A stretch of 64,000 nt of DNA from Paenibacillus arenilitoris (GTDB lineage: Bacteria; Bacillota; Bacilli; Paenibacillales; Paenibacillaceae), in assembly GCF_014705655.1 (NCBI RefSeq), contig NZ_JACXIY010000042.1, forward strand, positions 1-64,000, given 5' to 3'. The notes under the pieces are model-generated. The model saw only the letters and a program-made list of their open reading frames with translations, did no database searches and was not told the origin of the DNA. This document shows, piece by piece, positions 18,387 to 27,700 of the stretch; the stretch's first letter is position 1, and every line of letters begins with the position of its first letter. Position numbers and translations under genes: made by a program.

Positions 18387-19760
18387 ATGGCACAATTGGC
18401 AATCCGAAAACTGTTAAACGGGAACGGCCTCGTTCAGACGATTATGCGAACGAGCGCGACCAATTTTTTGGTGATGGTCATTACGACGATCACCTCCATC
18501 GTTACGGCGAGAATGTTCGGCGTAGAGGGCAAAGGGGAGTTTTCGGCGATTTTGTTCTGGCCGACCTTCCTGGTCGGAATTGTCGGCTTCGGACTTCCCA
18601 CTTCCCTCATTTACAACATGAAGCGGAATGCCGGCAAAGGAGCGGAATACATCAGGGCGGGATTTCTGTTCCAGCTCGCGGTGAGCATCGTTGTCGGCGT
18701 CGTTTCATGGATCTATCTCCCGGTATGGCTGGGCAACTATTCCGCGGAGGTCATTCAGACCGCGAAGTGGTACACCGTGCTGACGCTGCCGCTGCTGCTG
18801 GCGGTCAATCTGATCGCGGCGCTGGCGCAAAGCTCGGATAACTTCCGAACGTACAACGGCGTAAGGCTGTTCGTCCCGCTCTTTAATTTGGCGGGGATCG
18901 CCGCGCTCTTTGCGATCGGGGTGCTGAGCATTCACGCCGCCTCGCTCGTCTACCTGATCACGACGCTGCTCGTCGTGATTTGGTCCTTGTACCAGCTCAG
19001 GGGCGAGCTTAGAATCGATTGGCTCAGGCGCATGGTCGACAAGGCGGCGGCCGGTTCGCTGTTCGGTTACGGCAGCCGGGTGTTCGGCGTCGAGCTGCTC
19101 GGAACGTTGTATTCGCAGTTTGACAAAATCATTATCTTATCGCTGCTCACGCCGCGGGATTTCGGTCTGTACAGCGTCGTTTACGCGCTGTCCCGCGTGT
19201 TCAACACGGTTCAGATGGCGATCTCGAACGTCATCTTTCCGAAATTGACGGGGCTGGACAAGGATAAAATCATTTCGACGGTCGGCCGGGCTTTCCGGCT
19301 GTCGCTTATTTTGATGACGATCGTGGTCGTGCCGAGCATGTTCATCGGCAGATTTCTGATGGGCCTGTTGTTCGGCGAGGAATTTTTGGAGGCCAGCACC
19401 GCCTTTTATCTGCTTTCGATCGAATGCATACTCGGCGGCGGCTCTTGGATTCTGGCCGCTTCGTTCAACGCGCTGGGTCGTCCCGGCCTCGTGCTGATCC
19501 GGCAAATTATCGCGCTTGCGATTACGATCGGGCTATTCTTCATCTTCACGCCCCTATACGGGCTGAACGGAATCGCCTTGTCGTTGTTAGTCGGCGCGCT
19601 GGTGAGGATGCTCATTACGATAGCCGCGATGCGGGTCGCATTCAAGGTGCGGTTTGCCGGCATGCTGTTCGACAAGGACGATTTCCGCTTCCTGATCGGC
19701 CGTTTGAGAGAGAAAAAGATTATGAAAAGAGTTGGAAGAGCAGGTGGAATGGATGAGTAA
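18387..19760 (+). CDS. Wzx-type polysaccharide flippase
   Basis: 457 residues, ATG at 18387, three bases after the preceding stop, with GGAAGG upstream. About 12-14 hydrophobic helices typical of the MATE/MOP superfamily; the N-terminus (TNFLVMVITTITSIVTARMF then GVEGKGEFSAILFW) is the usual first helix and loop of oligosaccharide flippases. It moves the undecaprenyl-linked repeat unit across the membrane for the polymerase. Together with the Wzy-like and Wzz-like genes it defines a Wzx/Wzy-dependent assembly system. It overlaps the next gene by 8 bp. Confidence 0.92.
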   Translation: MAQLAIRKLLNGNGLVQTIMRTSATNFLVMVITTITSIVTARMFGVEGKGEFSAILFWPTFLVGIVGFGLPTSLIYNMKRNAGKGAEYIRAGFLFQLAVSIVVGVVSWIYLPVWLGNYSAEVIQTAKWYTVLTLPLLLAVNLIAALAQSSDNFRTYNGVRLFVPLFNLAGIAALFAIGVLSIHAASLVYLITTLLVVIWSLYQLRGELRIDWLRRMVDKAAAGSLFGYGSRVFGVELLGTLYSQFDKIIILSLLTPRDFGLYSVVYALSRVFNTVQMAISNVIFPKLTGLDKDKIISTVGRAFRLSLILMTIVVVPSMFIGRFLMGLLFGEEFLEASTAFYLLSIECILGGGSWILAASFNALGRPGLVLIRQIIALAITIGLFFIFTPLYGLNGIALSLLVGALVRMLITIAAMRVAFKVRFAGMLFDKDDFRFLIGRLREKKIMKRVGRAGGMDE

Positions 19761-20799
19761 CCCTACGGTCTACATGTGGCCGAAAGCAAGCCCGCATAAC
19801 AAATACTCCGAGCTGCTGACGAAGTCCATCGAAGACAACGGTCTGCAGGTGGAGCATTACGACAAAAAAAACACCCTTAAGCCTGCCAAGGGAGACATCG
19901 TCCATATGCATTGGCCCAGCTACTCGTATCAGGCGTCCAATTTTCCGTTAACGCTCGTCAAGTCGCTGTTATTTGCCGGACTACTTCTGTTCTTGAAGGC
20001 GCGGGGCGTACGGCTGTTTTGGACCGTTCACAACATTTGGCCGCATTCGACGGGCAAAAGCAAATGGGATTACACCATGCGAAAGTTTATTTTAGCCGTC
20101 TGCAACAGGGGCTTTGTCATGAGCGAATCGGTCAAGCAAGAAGTGACCGAGACGTTCGGGGTAAGCGCCGACAAGCTGATCGTCACGCCGCACGGCCATT
20201 ACGTGGATGCCTATGTCGGTACAGGGACGGATATCCGCAAGCGGTTCGGCATCCCGCCGGAGCAGTTCCTGTTCCTGTTCGTCGGCCGGATCAATCCGTA
20301 CAAAGGCGTCGAGAAGCTGGTCGAAGCTTTTCTGTCGCCGGGGCTCGAGTCGGCCGGCCTGTTGATAGCGGGGAAAGTAGACGCCGGTTACAGCCTGGAT
20401 TACATCGATCCGATCAACGACGGCCGAATCAAGGTTTATCCGCATTTCGTGGACGATCACGAGCTGGTCGACTTCTTGAAGGCCGGCGATGTCATGGTGC
20501 TGCCCTATAACCAGATTACGACTTCCGGAAGCGCGATTCTCGCGCTCTCCCACTATAAGCCGGTCGTTGCGCCGAGGCTCGGTTCGCTTAGCGAATACGT
20601 TGCCGAGGGTTGCGGAATCTTGTACGATCCCGCCGACCCGGACGGATTGCGCAAGGCGCTGGCGAAGTCGGTAGACATGAATATGAGCGAGGCCGAGAAG
20701 CATATTTCGAAGAAGCTGGCGGAGCTGGACTGGCAAGGGATCGCCGGGAAAATGATCAAGGTCTACACCGGAACAAAACGGTACGAGGTGAACGCATGA
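19753..20799 (+). CDS. Glycosyltransferase (GT4-like)
   Basis: 348 residues. ATG at 19753 overlaps the flippase stop by 8 bp and has GGTGG upstream; the in-frame ATG at 19732 lies within the flippase gene and is less likely. N-terminal motif VYMWPKASPHNKYSELL; an acceptor-side hydrophobic helix (LTLVKSLLFAGLLLFLKARG) suggests membrane association. Donor-domain signatures are FLFVGRINPYKGVEKLVEAF, VLPYNQITTSGSAILALS and VAPRLGSLSEYV. The TTSGS segment replaces the usual EPFG, as seen in the GumK/AceA-related and other Wzx-linked transferases. It ends in an ATGA overlap with the next gene. Donor not assignable. Confidence 0.85.
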   Translation: MSNPTVYMWPKASPHNKYSELLTKSIEDNGLQVEHYDKKNTLKPAKGDIVHMHWPSYSYQASNFPLTLVKSLLFAGLLLFLKARGVRLFWTVHNIWPHSTGKSKWDYTMRKFILAVCNRGFVMSESVKQEVTETFGVSADKLIVTPHGHYVDAYVGTGTDIRKRFGIPPEQFLFLFVGRINPYKGVEKLVEAFLSPGLESAGLLIAGKVDAGYSLDYIDPINDGRIKVYPHFVDDHELVDFLKAGDVMVLPYNQITTSGSAILALSHYKPVVAPRLGSLSEYVAEGCGILYDPADPDGLRKALAKSVDMNMSEAEKHISKKLAELDWQGIAGKMIKVYTGTKRYEVNA

Positions 20800-21683
20800 A
20801 AGCGACGGTAGCGATTTGCACGCATAACAGGGCTGAAGATGTGAGGGAAGCGCTGCTCAGTCTCCTGCAGCAAAGCTTTACGGATGCTTACGAGGTCATC
20901 GTGGTCGACAACCGGTCCACCGACAACACCAGGCAGGTCGTTCAAGAGGTCAATCAGATGACAAGCATTCCGATCATTTATGTGTACGAGGAACGTCTGG
21001 GGCTCTCCGTCGCCCGCAATCGCGCGATTCGCGAGGCGAAGGGCGACTACATCCTGTTCCTGGACGACGATGCCGCGGCCTGCAAGAACTGGATCGAAGG
21101 CATTGTGTCCGTATTCGAGTCCGATCCCCGGATCGGCTGCGTCGGAGGCAAGATCGATCCGGCATGGGAAGGGGCGGAGCCGACCTGGCTTCTGCCGGAA
21201 AACCGCACGCTCTATACCATATTGGACTACTCGCAGGAAATCGTGGAAATGAAAAAGCCGGCCATCCCGTTCGGAGCCAACGTCGCTTTCCGCAAATCCG
21301 TGTTCGATACGCTGAGGCCGTTCCGCGAGGATTTGGGAAGAGTGGGAAGCAACCTGCTCTCGAGCGAGGAAGCCGAGCTCATTGACCGAATTCGCAGCCG
21401 CTATACCGTCTATTACACCCCTCATGCCTGGGTGCGGCACAAAATACCGCGCAGCAGGGTCAGCCGCAAATGGCTGCTGCGCCGGATCTATTGGCAGGGC
21501 GTGAGCAGCGCGGTGAGCTCGGAGCGGAAAACGGGCATTTTCGTTAAATCCGTATTGAAGGTTCCGGTGTTTCTGGTGCTCACGGTCGTCTTCTTCTTCG
21601 ATAAGCATCGGATCTTTCGCAATATTAGCAAAATTATTTACAATAACGGCTTAATCAGCGGCGTTCTGCGAACTTATAACTAG
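20796..21683 (+). CDS. GT2-family (inverting, GT-A) glycosyltransferase
   Basis: 295 residues. ATG at 20796 shares an ATGA junction with the previous stop and has GAGGTG upstream; the longer frame from 20610 runs inside the previous gene and is rejected. GT-A signatures: VAICTHNRAEDVREALLSLL (4-23), VIVVDNRSTDNT, LSVARNRAI and the metal-binding DDDAA (FLDDDA). A hydrophobic C-terminal segment (VLKVPVFLVLTVVFFF) may anchor it to the membrane. It adds a sugar by inversion (commonly beta-linkages) to the repeat unit. It is the only GT2 enzyme in the cluster, the others being GT-B. Confidence 0.9.
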   Translation: MKATVAICTHNRAEDVREALLSLLQQSFTDAYEVIVVDNRSTDNTRQVVQEVNQMTSIPIIYVYEERLGLSVARNRAIREAKGDYILFLDDDAAACKNWIEGIVSVFESDPRIGCVGGKIDPAWEGAEPTWLLPENRTLYTILDYSQEIVEMKKPAIPFGANVAFRKSVFDTLRPFREDLGRVGSNLLSSEEAELIDRIRSRYTVYYTPHAWVRHKIPRSRVSRKWLLRRIYWQGVSSAVSSERKTGIFVKSVLKVPVFLVLTVVFFFDKHRIFRNISKIIYNNGLISGVLRTYN

Positions 21684-21703
21684 ACAAACGAGAGAGGAGC
21701 AAA

Positions 21704-24664
21704 GTGGTGGAGTGGGTAGCAAACATAAAGAGAAACCATCGCGCAATTTTTTATTTGATCCTAATCTTGTGTTTACTTATAACCCTGATCCCGTTACGCG
21801 GTCATGCAGACAGCGATATTGCGGAAATAGTCGTTGACGATCTTGCGGATTGGAGTCACGTCTACAAGCGATCGGAGACGCTATCCCTGCAAGTGTATGA
21901 CGGTGCCGACGATCCCACCCGGGTGACCCGAAGCTTTGCGCCTAAGGAATACGTCACTTACCGGACGGAAGGCCCGCTAAGAACTTTTTCTTTGTACGCC
22001 TACTATCGATCGGGCAACGGGCCGTACGATCAGCCGAATTTTTATGTCTCGGCCGACGGCAGCGAATACGAGCAAGTGAAGCCTCGCAGCTTCAACGATG
22101 CGGATAACGTCAATTTTGTCGTGTACGAGCTGAACGATTTTCGCTCGGACGCCCGATATGTGAAGATCGAATTTACCGGCAACGATATCGCGAGTTCGCC
22201 CGTCCTCGGAAAAGCGGTGCTGAACGGTTCATTAGGCGTAACCGCCAACCTGCCTTCGGGGTCGGTCCCTTACGGCAGCATGGTCATGCTGCGGAGGGAA
22301 ACGGACGGCGACACCGTTTACTACACGACGGACGGCAGCGATCCGAGAACGTCGCTTACGCGCAAGCTGTATTCCTCGCCGATCATCGTGCTGAACGAAC
22401 TGTCGCTAAGGACGACCGCCGTCAGCCATTCGCCTGCGGGCAGATCGGCGGCAAGCCGGGTTTCCGCTTACCGTTACATTCCCGAAGGCTCGCTGGATAG
22501 GGCGGTCGGCCTGTACGATCCGCTCGACGATTACAAGCAGCTTGACAGCCGCTCGAGCGTTTACGTCGCAAAAGAGACGCCTTACTACTTCGGCAACGAT
22601 TCGAGCCGGATGGCGCGTACGACCGTGATGCCGGGACACATCGTCTACCATACGGATTACGATATGACGTCCTTTATGGTGAACAGCTACTTTTTCGCTG
22701 GTAATGCGATCGAGAAGCATCGGATCTATGCATCGGATAACGGGACGGATTATACGGAGCTGTCCGTCGACGCTTACGCGGTAGGCCATCCCGTATCCAA
22801 TTGGCAGAAATACACGTACGAAGCGACGTCGCTGCCGGCGGGCACGAGGTATTTGAAAATCGAGCTGCGCGGACAGGTCGCATGGTCGCCTCAGGTTTCG
22901 GATGTCATGCTTAATCGGAACACCGCTTCCGTGAAGGTGCAGTCGACCAGAAACGGCGATTCGCTGCAAGCGGTGCTGGCCACTTCTTCGAGCGGGGCCC
23001 AAATTTATTACCGTTTGAATAAAGGTCCCGCCTTCCGGCGTTATACCGAGCCGCTTCAGCTCGCCGGCTATAACTTGCTGGAAGCCTATGCGGTCAAGGA
23101 GGGCCTCGAGCCGAGTCCGATCCGTAAATATACGCTCAACGCGAGCGATCAAATCCAGGTGGACCGGTTCGGCCAGATTCAATCGGCCTCCTTTCCCGAG
23201 AAGGTCATAAGCGAACAGCAGCTGAAGACGGACAGCGATACGGACGCCGCTTATTACGACGGCTTGACGCCGCCTTCGAACCGGGATGCGTACGGCGGCC
23301 TGGCCGGCAGCGCGGCCAAATACGGCTTGCAGAAGAAGGGCTTCTTCGCCATTCAGCAGATGGGAAGCCGCAAGGCGCTCACGACGCCGGACGGCAATCT
23401 CTTCTTCAGCCTCGGCGTGAACGGACTGACGGCGAACGAAACCTATACGATGGTCAAAGGGCGGGAGGAACTGTTCGAATCGATACCGTCCATTCTAGAG
23501 GATTATAGAACGGCTTATAACGGAGTCGCTAACTTTTCGTTCTATTTGGCCAACAAGTTCCTCAAAACGGGCACGGTCCCGACCGAGCACGCGATCTATT
23601 CGGAAGCGGCCGGGCGCATTAAGAAATGGGGATTCAACAGCGCGGGAGGCTTCTCGCCGGACAAATACGGCGCGGAGAACAATCTGCCTTACGTGCGGAT
23701 GCTGCCGCTGTCCAGCATGAGCTGGGCGAAGATAGACGGGCTTTCGCTGTTCGACATTTTCGCCCCCGATGCGGTAGCCAAGCTCGATAAGTCGTTTGCC
23801 GGGTTCGTCGCGCCGTATAAGGACGATCCGATGCTGATCGGGTATTTCATCGACAACGAGTACGAATACCACAAGTTTTATTCCCACGTGCCGAAGCTGA
23901 AGGCAAGCGAAGCGGCGATCAAGGGACGCTTGGTCAAGCGGCTGAAGGACAAGTATCAGGACCTCGACAAATTCAACAGCGAGTGGCAGACAAGCTTTGA
24001 ATCCTTCGAAGATTTGAAGGAAGCGGAGCTGCCGCTTAAGACGTCGGCGGCTTGGCGCGATATGAACGCCTTCTTCCGGTACTATCTGGAAACGTTCTAC
24101 GGGACGGTCTCGCGGCTCTACCGCAAATACGATCCGAATCATCTGCTTCTCGGCGACCGCTGGCTGACGACGCCGTTCCATAACGAGAAGTTTCGGAGCG
24201 TCATGGCGGAGATCGAAGGGAAGTACGTCGATGTCATCAGCATCAACCACTACAGCTATAACATGGAAGCCGGCCTTCTGGAGGACGTATACGCGAAATC
24301 GGGCGGCAAGCCGATTCTGATCAGCGAATTCGGCTTCGGCACGACGGAGCAAGGCCTCGATCCGCTCCTGCCGAATTCGGCCGTCAATCAGTCCCAAAGG
24401 GGAACGCGTTACAGAAATTACGTAGAGGCGGCAGCGAGCACGGACTACATCGTGGGCGCCCACGTGTTCAATTACGTGGACCAGGCCGGTCTCGGCAGAT
24501 ACTGGGAAGGCGTATGGGGCGAACGCTATAACTCGGGCCTTGTCAATGTCGCCGACCGGCCGTATATGGAATATTTGGACCGCGTCATGGCGACCAACTA
24601 CGACATTTACAAGGTCATGCTAGGGGAAAAGCCCAAATATTATTACGAATTGAGCAACAAATGA
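21704..24664 (+). CDS. Secreted multi-domain beta-agarase-like glycoside hydrolase within the exopolysaccharide operon
   Basis: 986 residues. GTG at 21704 with AGAGAGGAGC upstream. A signal peptide/transmembrane helix (IFYLILILCLLITLIPLRG, about 14-32) ends near HADS. Beta-rich N-terminal modules follow, including two chitobiase C-terminal-like segments (GDTVYYTTDGSDPRTSL near 202 and GAQIYYRLNKGPAFRRYTEP near 430). The catalytic part begins near 545 (ALTTPDGNLFFSLGVNGL) and resembles GH50/GH42-like agarases, with probable acid/base Glu719 in DNEYEYH and nucleophile Glu875 in ISEFGFG. Placed between glycosyltransferase and acetyltransferase genes, it probably trims, releases or remodels the exopolysaccharide outside the cell, a role inferred from context. 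True agar specificity is unlikely. Confidence 0.85.
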   Translation: MVEWVANIKRNHRAIFYLILILCLLITLIPLRGHADSDIAEIVVDDLADWSHVYKRSETLSLQVYDGADDPTRVTRSFAPKEYVTYRTEGPLRTFSLYAYYRSGNGPYDQPNFYVSADGSEYEQVKPRSFNDADNVNFVVYELNDFRSDARYVKIEFTGNDIASSPVLGKAVLNGSLGVTANLPSGSVPYGSMVMLRRETDGDTVYYTTDGSDPRTSLTRKLYSSPIIVLNELSLRTTAVSHSPAGRSAASRVSAYRYIPEGSLDRAVGLYDPLDDYKQLDSRSSVYVAKETPYYFGNDSSRMARTTVMPGHIVYHTDYDMTSFMVNSYFFAGNAIEKHRIYASDNGTDYTELSVDAYAVGHPVSNWQKYTYEATSLPAGTRYLKIELRGQVAWSPQVSDVMLNRNTASVKVQSTRNGDSLQAVLATSSSGAQIYYRLNKGPAFRRYTEPLQLAGYNLLEAYAVKEGLEPSPIRKYTLNASDQIQVDRFGQIQSASFPEKVISEQQLKTDSDTDAAYYDGLTPPSNRDAYGGLAGSAAKYGLQKKGFFAIQQMGSRKALTTPDGNLFFSLGVNGLTANETYTMVKGREELFESIPSILEDYRTAYNGVANFSFYLANKFLKTGTVPTEHAIYSEAAGRIKKWGFNSAGGFSPDKYGAENNLPYVRMLPLSSMSWAKIDGLSLFDIFAPDAVAKLDKSFAGFVAPYKDDPMLIGYFIDNEYEYHKFYSHVPKLKASEAAIKGRLVKRLKDKYQDLDKFNSEWQTSFESFEDLKEAELPLKTSAAWRDMNAFFRYYLETFYGTVSRLYRKYDPNHLLLGDRWLTTPFHNEKFRSVMAEIEGKYVDVISINHYSYNMEAGLLEDVYAKSGGKPILISEFGFGTTEQGLDPLLPNSAVNQSQRGTRYRNYVEAAASTDYIVGAHVFNYVDQAGLGRYWEGVWGERYNSGLVNVADRPYMEYLDRVMATNYDIYKVMLGEKPKYYYELSNK

Positions 24665-24675
24665 TCGGCAGGTGA

Positions 24676-25236
24676 ATGGTTGTCGTGGGTACAAGAAAGA
24701 GAAGCCTCAAGGAATATGTCAGATACGGATACCGTATTCTGCTCGGCCTATTGTTTCGAACGAGGCTGGATCAAGGAGGCAGCCTGCTTCGGGTGTGCGG
24801 GAGAGTCAGCGTATCCAAAGCCAAAAATGCCCAATTGATTATCGGGAGAAACGTCATCCTGCATAAAGATATCGGCCTTTATCTGGAATCGGGAAAAGCG
24901 AGGATCGAGATCGGCGATCATACGTTCATTAACCGAAGATCGGAAATCAGGTGCAAGGAGCAAGTGAAGATCGGCAATCATTGCGCGATTTCCTGGGACG
25001 TATCGATCATCGACACCGATTACCATCAGCTTATCGGCACCGAATCGACGAAGCCGGTCTTCATTGGGAACAAGGTTTGGATCGGCTGCAAATCGACGAT
25101 TTTGAAGGGCATTACGATAGGCGACGGTGCCGTCGTTGCCGCGGGCTCGGTCGTCACGAAGGATGTGGCGCCCTATACGCTCGTGGCGGGGGTACCGGCC
25201 AAGGAGATCAAACGGAACGTCGAGTGGAGCCTCTAA
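24676..25236 (+). CDS. Left-handed beta-helix O-acetyltransferase (WbbJ/CysE-like)
   Basis: 186 residues, ATG at 24676 with GGCAGGTG upstream, 11 bases after the hydrolase gene. The central and C-terminal parts are hexapeptide repeats (IGRNVILHKDIGLYLESG, IEIGDHTFINRRSEIRC, VWIGCKSTILKGITIGDGAV) with the catalytic-site region CAISWDVSIIDTDYHQ (family xxDxDxH) and the closing motif GSVVTKDVAPYTLVAGVPAK. Such enzymes use acetyl-CoA to O-acetylate sugars. Acetyl decoration of the exopolysaccharide repeat unit in the cytoplasm is the likely role. There is no N-terminal membrane domain. Confidence 0.88.
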   Translation: MVVVGTRKRSLKEYVRYGYRILLGLLFRTRLDQGGSLLRVCGRVSVSKAKNAQLIIGRNVILHKDIGLYLESGKARIEIGDHTFINRRSEIRCKEQVKIGNHCAISWDVSIIDTDYHQLIGTESTKPVFIGNKVWIGCKSTILKGITIGDGAVVAAGSVVTKDVAPYTLVAGVPAKEIKRNVEWSL

Positions 25237-25286
25237 GGCGGATGACGGAGATCGTTATATAAATATAAAGGAGAGAGTGAGTTATC

Positions 25287-26240
25287 ATGCAGAGTACCTC
25301 GAGTCTTCACCAGATGGACGTGCTGAAAAATAAGCTTCGCCAAATTACGGACGTCATTCCGCCGGGCTCCGACATTTACTACATCGATATTCCCGTTCAC
25401 AGCAACGGGGGCGACCTGCTCATTATGAAGGGCACGGAGGCATTCTTCAGGGACTACAACATTCGCGTCCATGCGCGCTACAGCGTGCTTGATTTTCCCG
25501 ATTCGCTTCTCATCCCGAAGGATTACATTATCGTGCTTCACGGGGGAGGAAATTTCGGCGATCTGTATCCGGCGCATCAGAAGCTGCGCGAGAAAATCAT
25601 TGCCGGCTATCCGAACCATCGGATCGTGATGCTTCCGCAGACGATCTTTTACAAGAAAGAGTCCGAATTCGACCGGACGGCGCAAATATTCAACAGACAT
25701 AAAGACGTTCATCTCTACGTCCGCGACACGTTGTCCTTAAGCGCCGCAACCGAGAAGTTTCATCGGTGCAACGTATATTTATCGCCCGACATGGCTCATC
25801 AGTTATGGCCGATCCGGCATAAGGACAGCCCGGACAAGGACCTGCTCTGCTTCTTCCGCACGGATATCGAGAAGACGGCCGAGCAGGAGCAGCTCGAATC
25901 CGCGGGCCGCGGCGATTATTTGGACTGGGGCTCCCTGTACAGCAAGGTGGAGCAGAAATCGATCAATCTCATCGTCCGAATGATTAAGAAAGGCGCCGGT
26001 CCGCTGCCGATGCAGACGATTTGGGGCAAGTACACCGATTATTTGGTGGATAAGGCGGTCAAGCGCTTCAGCGGCTACCGGAACGTGCAGACGTCAAGGC
26101 TTCACGGCCATATTTTGTCCTGCCTGATGGATAAGCCGAACACGCTGCTGGACAATTCTTACGGCAAGAACTCCAACTATTATCATACCTGGACAAGCGG
26201 CATCAGGTCCGCCCAATTGATTGTGAAGAATAAAGGTTAA
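25287..26240 (+). CDS. Polysaccharide pyruvyl transferase family protein
   Basis: 317 residues, ATG at 25287 with AAAGGAGAGAG upstream. Motifs of the PS_pyruv_trans family: HSNGGDLLIMKGTEAFF (the GD-loop near residue 40), IVLHGGGNFGDLYPAH (near 85), MLPQTIFY, LYVRDTLSLSAA, LSPDMAH and TSRLHGHILSCLMDKP (the conserved RLH), as in EpsO/YvfF and CsaB. It transfers pyruvate from phosphoenolpyruvate to form a ketal on a sugar of the repeat unit, adding negative charge. With the acetyltransferase it makes up the decorating part of the operon. Acceptor sugar unknown. Confidence 0.88.
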   Translation: MQSTSSLHQMDVLKNKLRQITDVIPPGSDIYYIDIPVHSNGGDLLIMKGTEAFFRDYNIRVHARYSVLDFPDSLLIPKDYIIVLHGGGNFGDLYPAHQKLREKIIAGYPNHRIVMLPQTIFYKKESEFDRTAQIFNRHKDVHLYVRDTLSLSAATEKFHRCNVYLSPDMAHQLWPIRHKDSPDKDLLCFFRTDIEKTAEQEQLESAGRGDYLDWGSLYSKVEQKSINLIVRMIKKGAGPLPMQTIWGKYTDYLVDKAVKRFSGYRNVQTSRLHGHILSCLMDKPNTLLDNSYGKNSNYYHTWTSGIRSAQLIVKNKG

Positions 26241-26297
26241 CCAACGAATCCCAATGCTTCGCAAATCAGTTAACAATTGTGAATAGGAGGAGTAACC

Positions 26298-27668
26298 ATG
26301 AAAATTGTTCTACTCTCGGGGGGCTCGGGCAAACGCCTATGGCCGCTGTCGAACGATTCCCGTTCCAAGCAGTTTTTGAAGGTGCTTAAAAATTCGGAAG
26401 GGAAGCTCGAGTCGATGGTGCAGCGGGTCTGGGGGCAGATCGAAAGCGCCGGGCTTCGCGAGCATGCTTACATCGCAACGAGCAAGCCGCAGGTCGAAAT
26501 GATCTATAGCCAGCTGGGCAGCGAGATCGAAGTAATCGTCGAACCGGAAAGAAGGGATACGTATCCCGCGATTGCGCTGGCGGCCGCCTATTTGTATTCC
26601 GTCGAAGGCGTCAGCTTGAACGAGACGGTCGTCATTATGCCGGTCGACCCTTACGTCGAGGAATCGTTCTTCCGCAAGACCAAGGAACTCGACCGCGTCT
26701 TGAACGAGTCGGGAGCGGACTTGGCGCTGATGGGCGTAAAGCCGACTTATCCTTCGGAGAAATACGGGTATATCGTTCCGCAAAGCGGGACGGCGCATGA
26801 CGCGCCTTATATGAACGTGCAAAGCTTCCGGGAGAAGCCGCGCGAAGAGGAAGCGAAGGCGATGATCGAACAAGCCGCCCTATGGAACTGCGGGGTGTTC
26901 GCGTTCAAGCTGGATTCCGTCATCAATATTTTGCTGTCGCACGGGCACCCGATCCAATTCGACGAGATGGTGAAGCAGTACGACAAGCTTCCGAAGAACA
27001 GCTTCGACTACGAGGTTGTCGAGAAAGCGAACACGATCGTCGCGCTGCCTTACGAAGGGGATTGGAAGGATCTCGGGACGTGGAATACGCTGACGGAGGA
27101 AATCGCGAATCCGTTGATCGGCAAAGGGATCATTACGGACAATTCGTCCAATACGCATATTATCAATGAATTGGATATTCCGATTACGCTGCTTAATGTA
27201 TCGAACGTCGTCGTCGCGGCGAGCCCGGACGGCATTCTCGTCTCGGACAAGGCGTCAAGCCCGATGATCAAGGAGGTCATGAAGCATTCGGATCAGCGTC
27301 CGATGTACGAGGAGCGGCGCTGGGGACGTTACCGGGTGCTCGATTACTTGAAATATCCGGACGGGACGGAAGTGTTGACCAAGCGGATCTGCGTCGGGCC
27401 GGGCAATAATTTGAGCTACCAGTATCATCTGCTTCGGGACGAGGTATGGACGGTCGTCTCCGGCAACGGGGAAATGGTCTTGAACGGCAAGCGATTCCCG
27501 GTCAAGGCCGGAGACGTGCTCACGATATCGAAGCAAAGCAAGCACAGCCTGCGCGCGGAGACGGAAATGGACATCATCGAGGTGCAGACCGGGTCGGAGC
27601 TTATCGAAGAAGACATCGTCCGGCTTGCGTTCAATTGGGACGAAATTATGCAAATATGCACGGTGTAG
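26298..27668 (+). CDS. manC: Mannose-1-phosphate guanylyltransferase with C-terminal cupin (ManC type)
   Basis: 456 residues, ATG at 26298 with AATAGGAGGAG. Nucleotidyltransferase domain: VLLSGGSGKRLWPLSNDSR (4-22) with the GGxGxRLWP signature and SKQFLK; sugar-binding FREKP near 178. The C-terminal ~110 residues are a cupin (ERRWGRYRVLDYL, PGNNLSYQYHLLRDEVWTVV, VKAGDVLTI) as in type II phosphomannose isomerase domains, but the zinc-ligand signature appears incomplete (YQYHLLRDE where QxHxxR is usual), so isomerase activity is uncertain. The product GDP-mannose supplies mannose (or derived deoxy-sugars) for the exopolysaccharide. No gmd or fcl gene is present here. Confidence 0.9.
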   Translation: MKIVLLSGGSGKRLWPLSNDSRSKQFLKVLKNSEGKLESMVQRVWGQIESAGLREHAYIATSKPQVEMIYSQLGSEIEVIVEPERRDTYPAIALAAAYLYSVEGVSLNETVVIMPVDPYVEESFFRKTKELDRVLNESGADLALMGVKPTYPSEKYGYIVPQSGTAHDAPYMNVQSFREKPREEEAKAMIEQAALWNCGVFAFKLDSVINILLSHGHPIQFDEMVKQYDKLPKNSFDYEVVEKANTIVALPYEGDWKDLGTWNTLTEEIANPLIGKGIITDNSSNTHIINELDIPITLLNVSNVVVAASPDGILVSDKASSPMIKEVMKHSDQRPMYEERRWGRYRVLDYLKYPDGTEVLTKRICVGPGNNLSYQYHLLRDEVWTVVSGNGEMVLNGKRFPVKAGDVLTISKQSKHSLRAETEMDIIEVQTGSELIEEDIVRLAFNWDEIMQICTV

Positions 27669-27700
27669 GCGACGGGTTTTCAATAGAAGGAGTGATGGGA

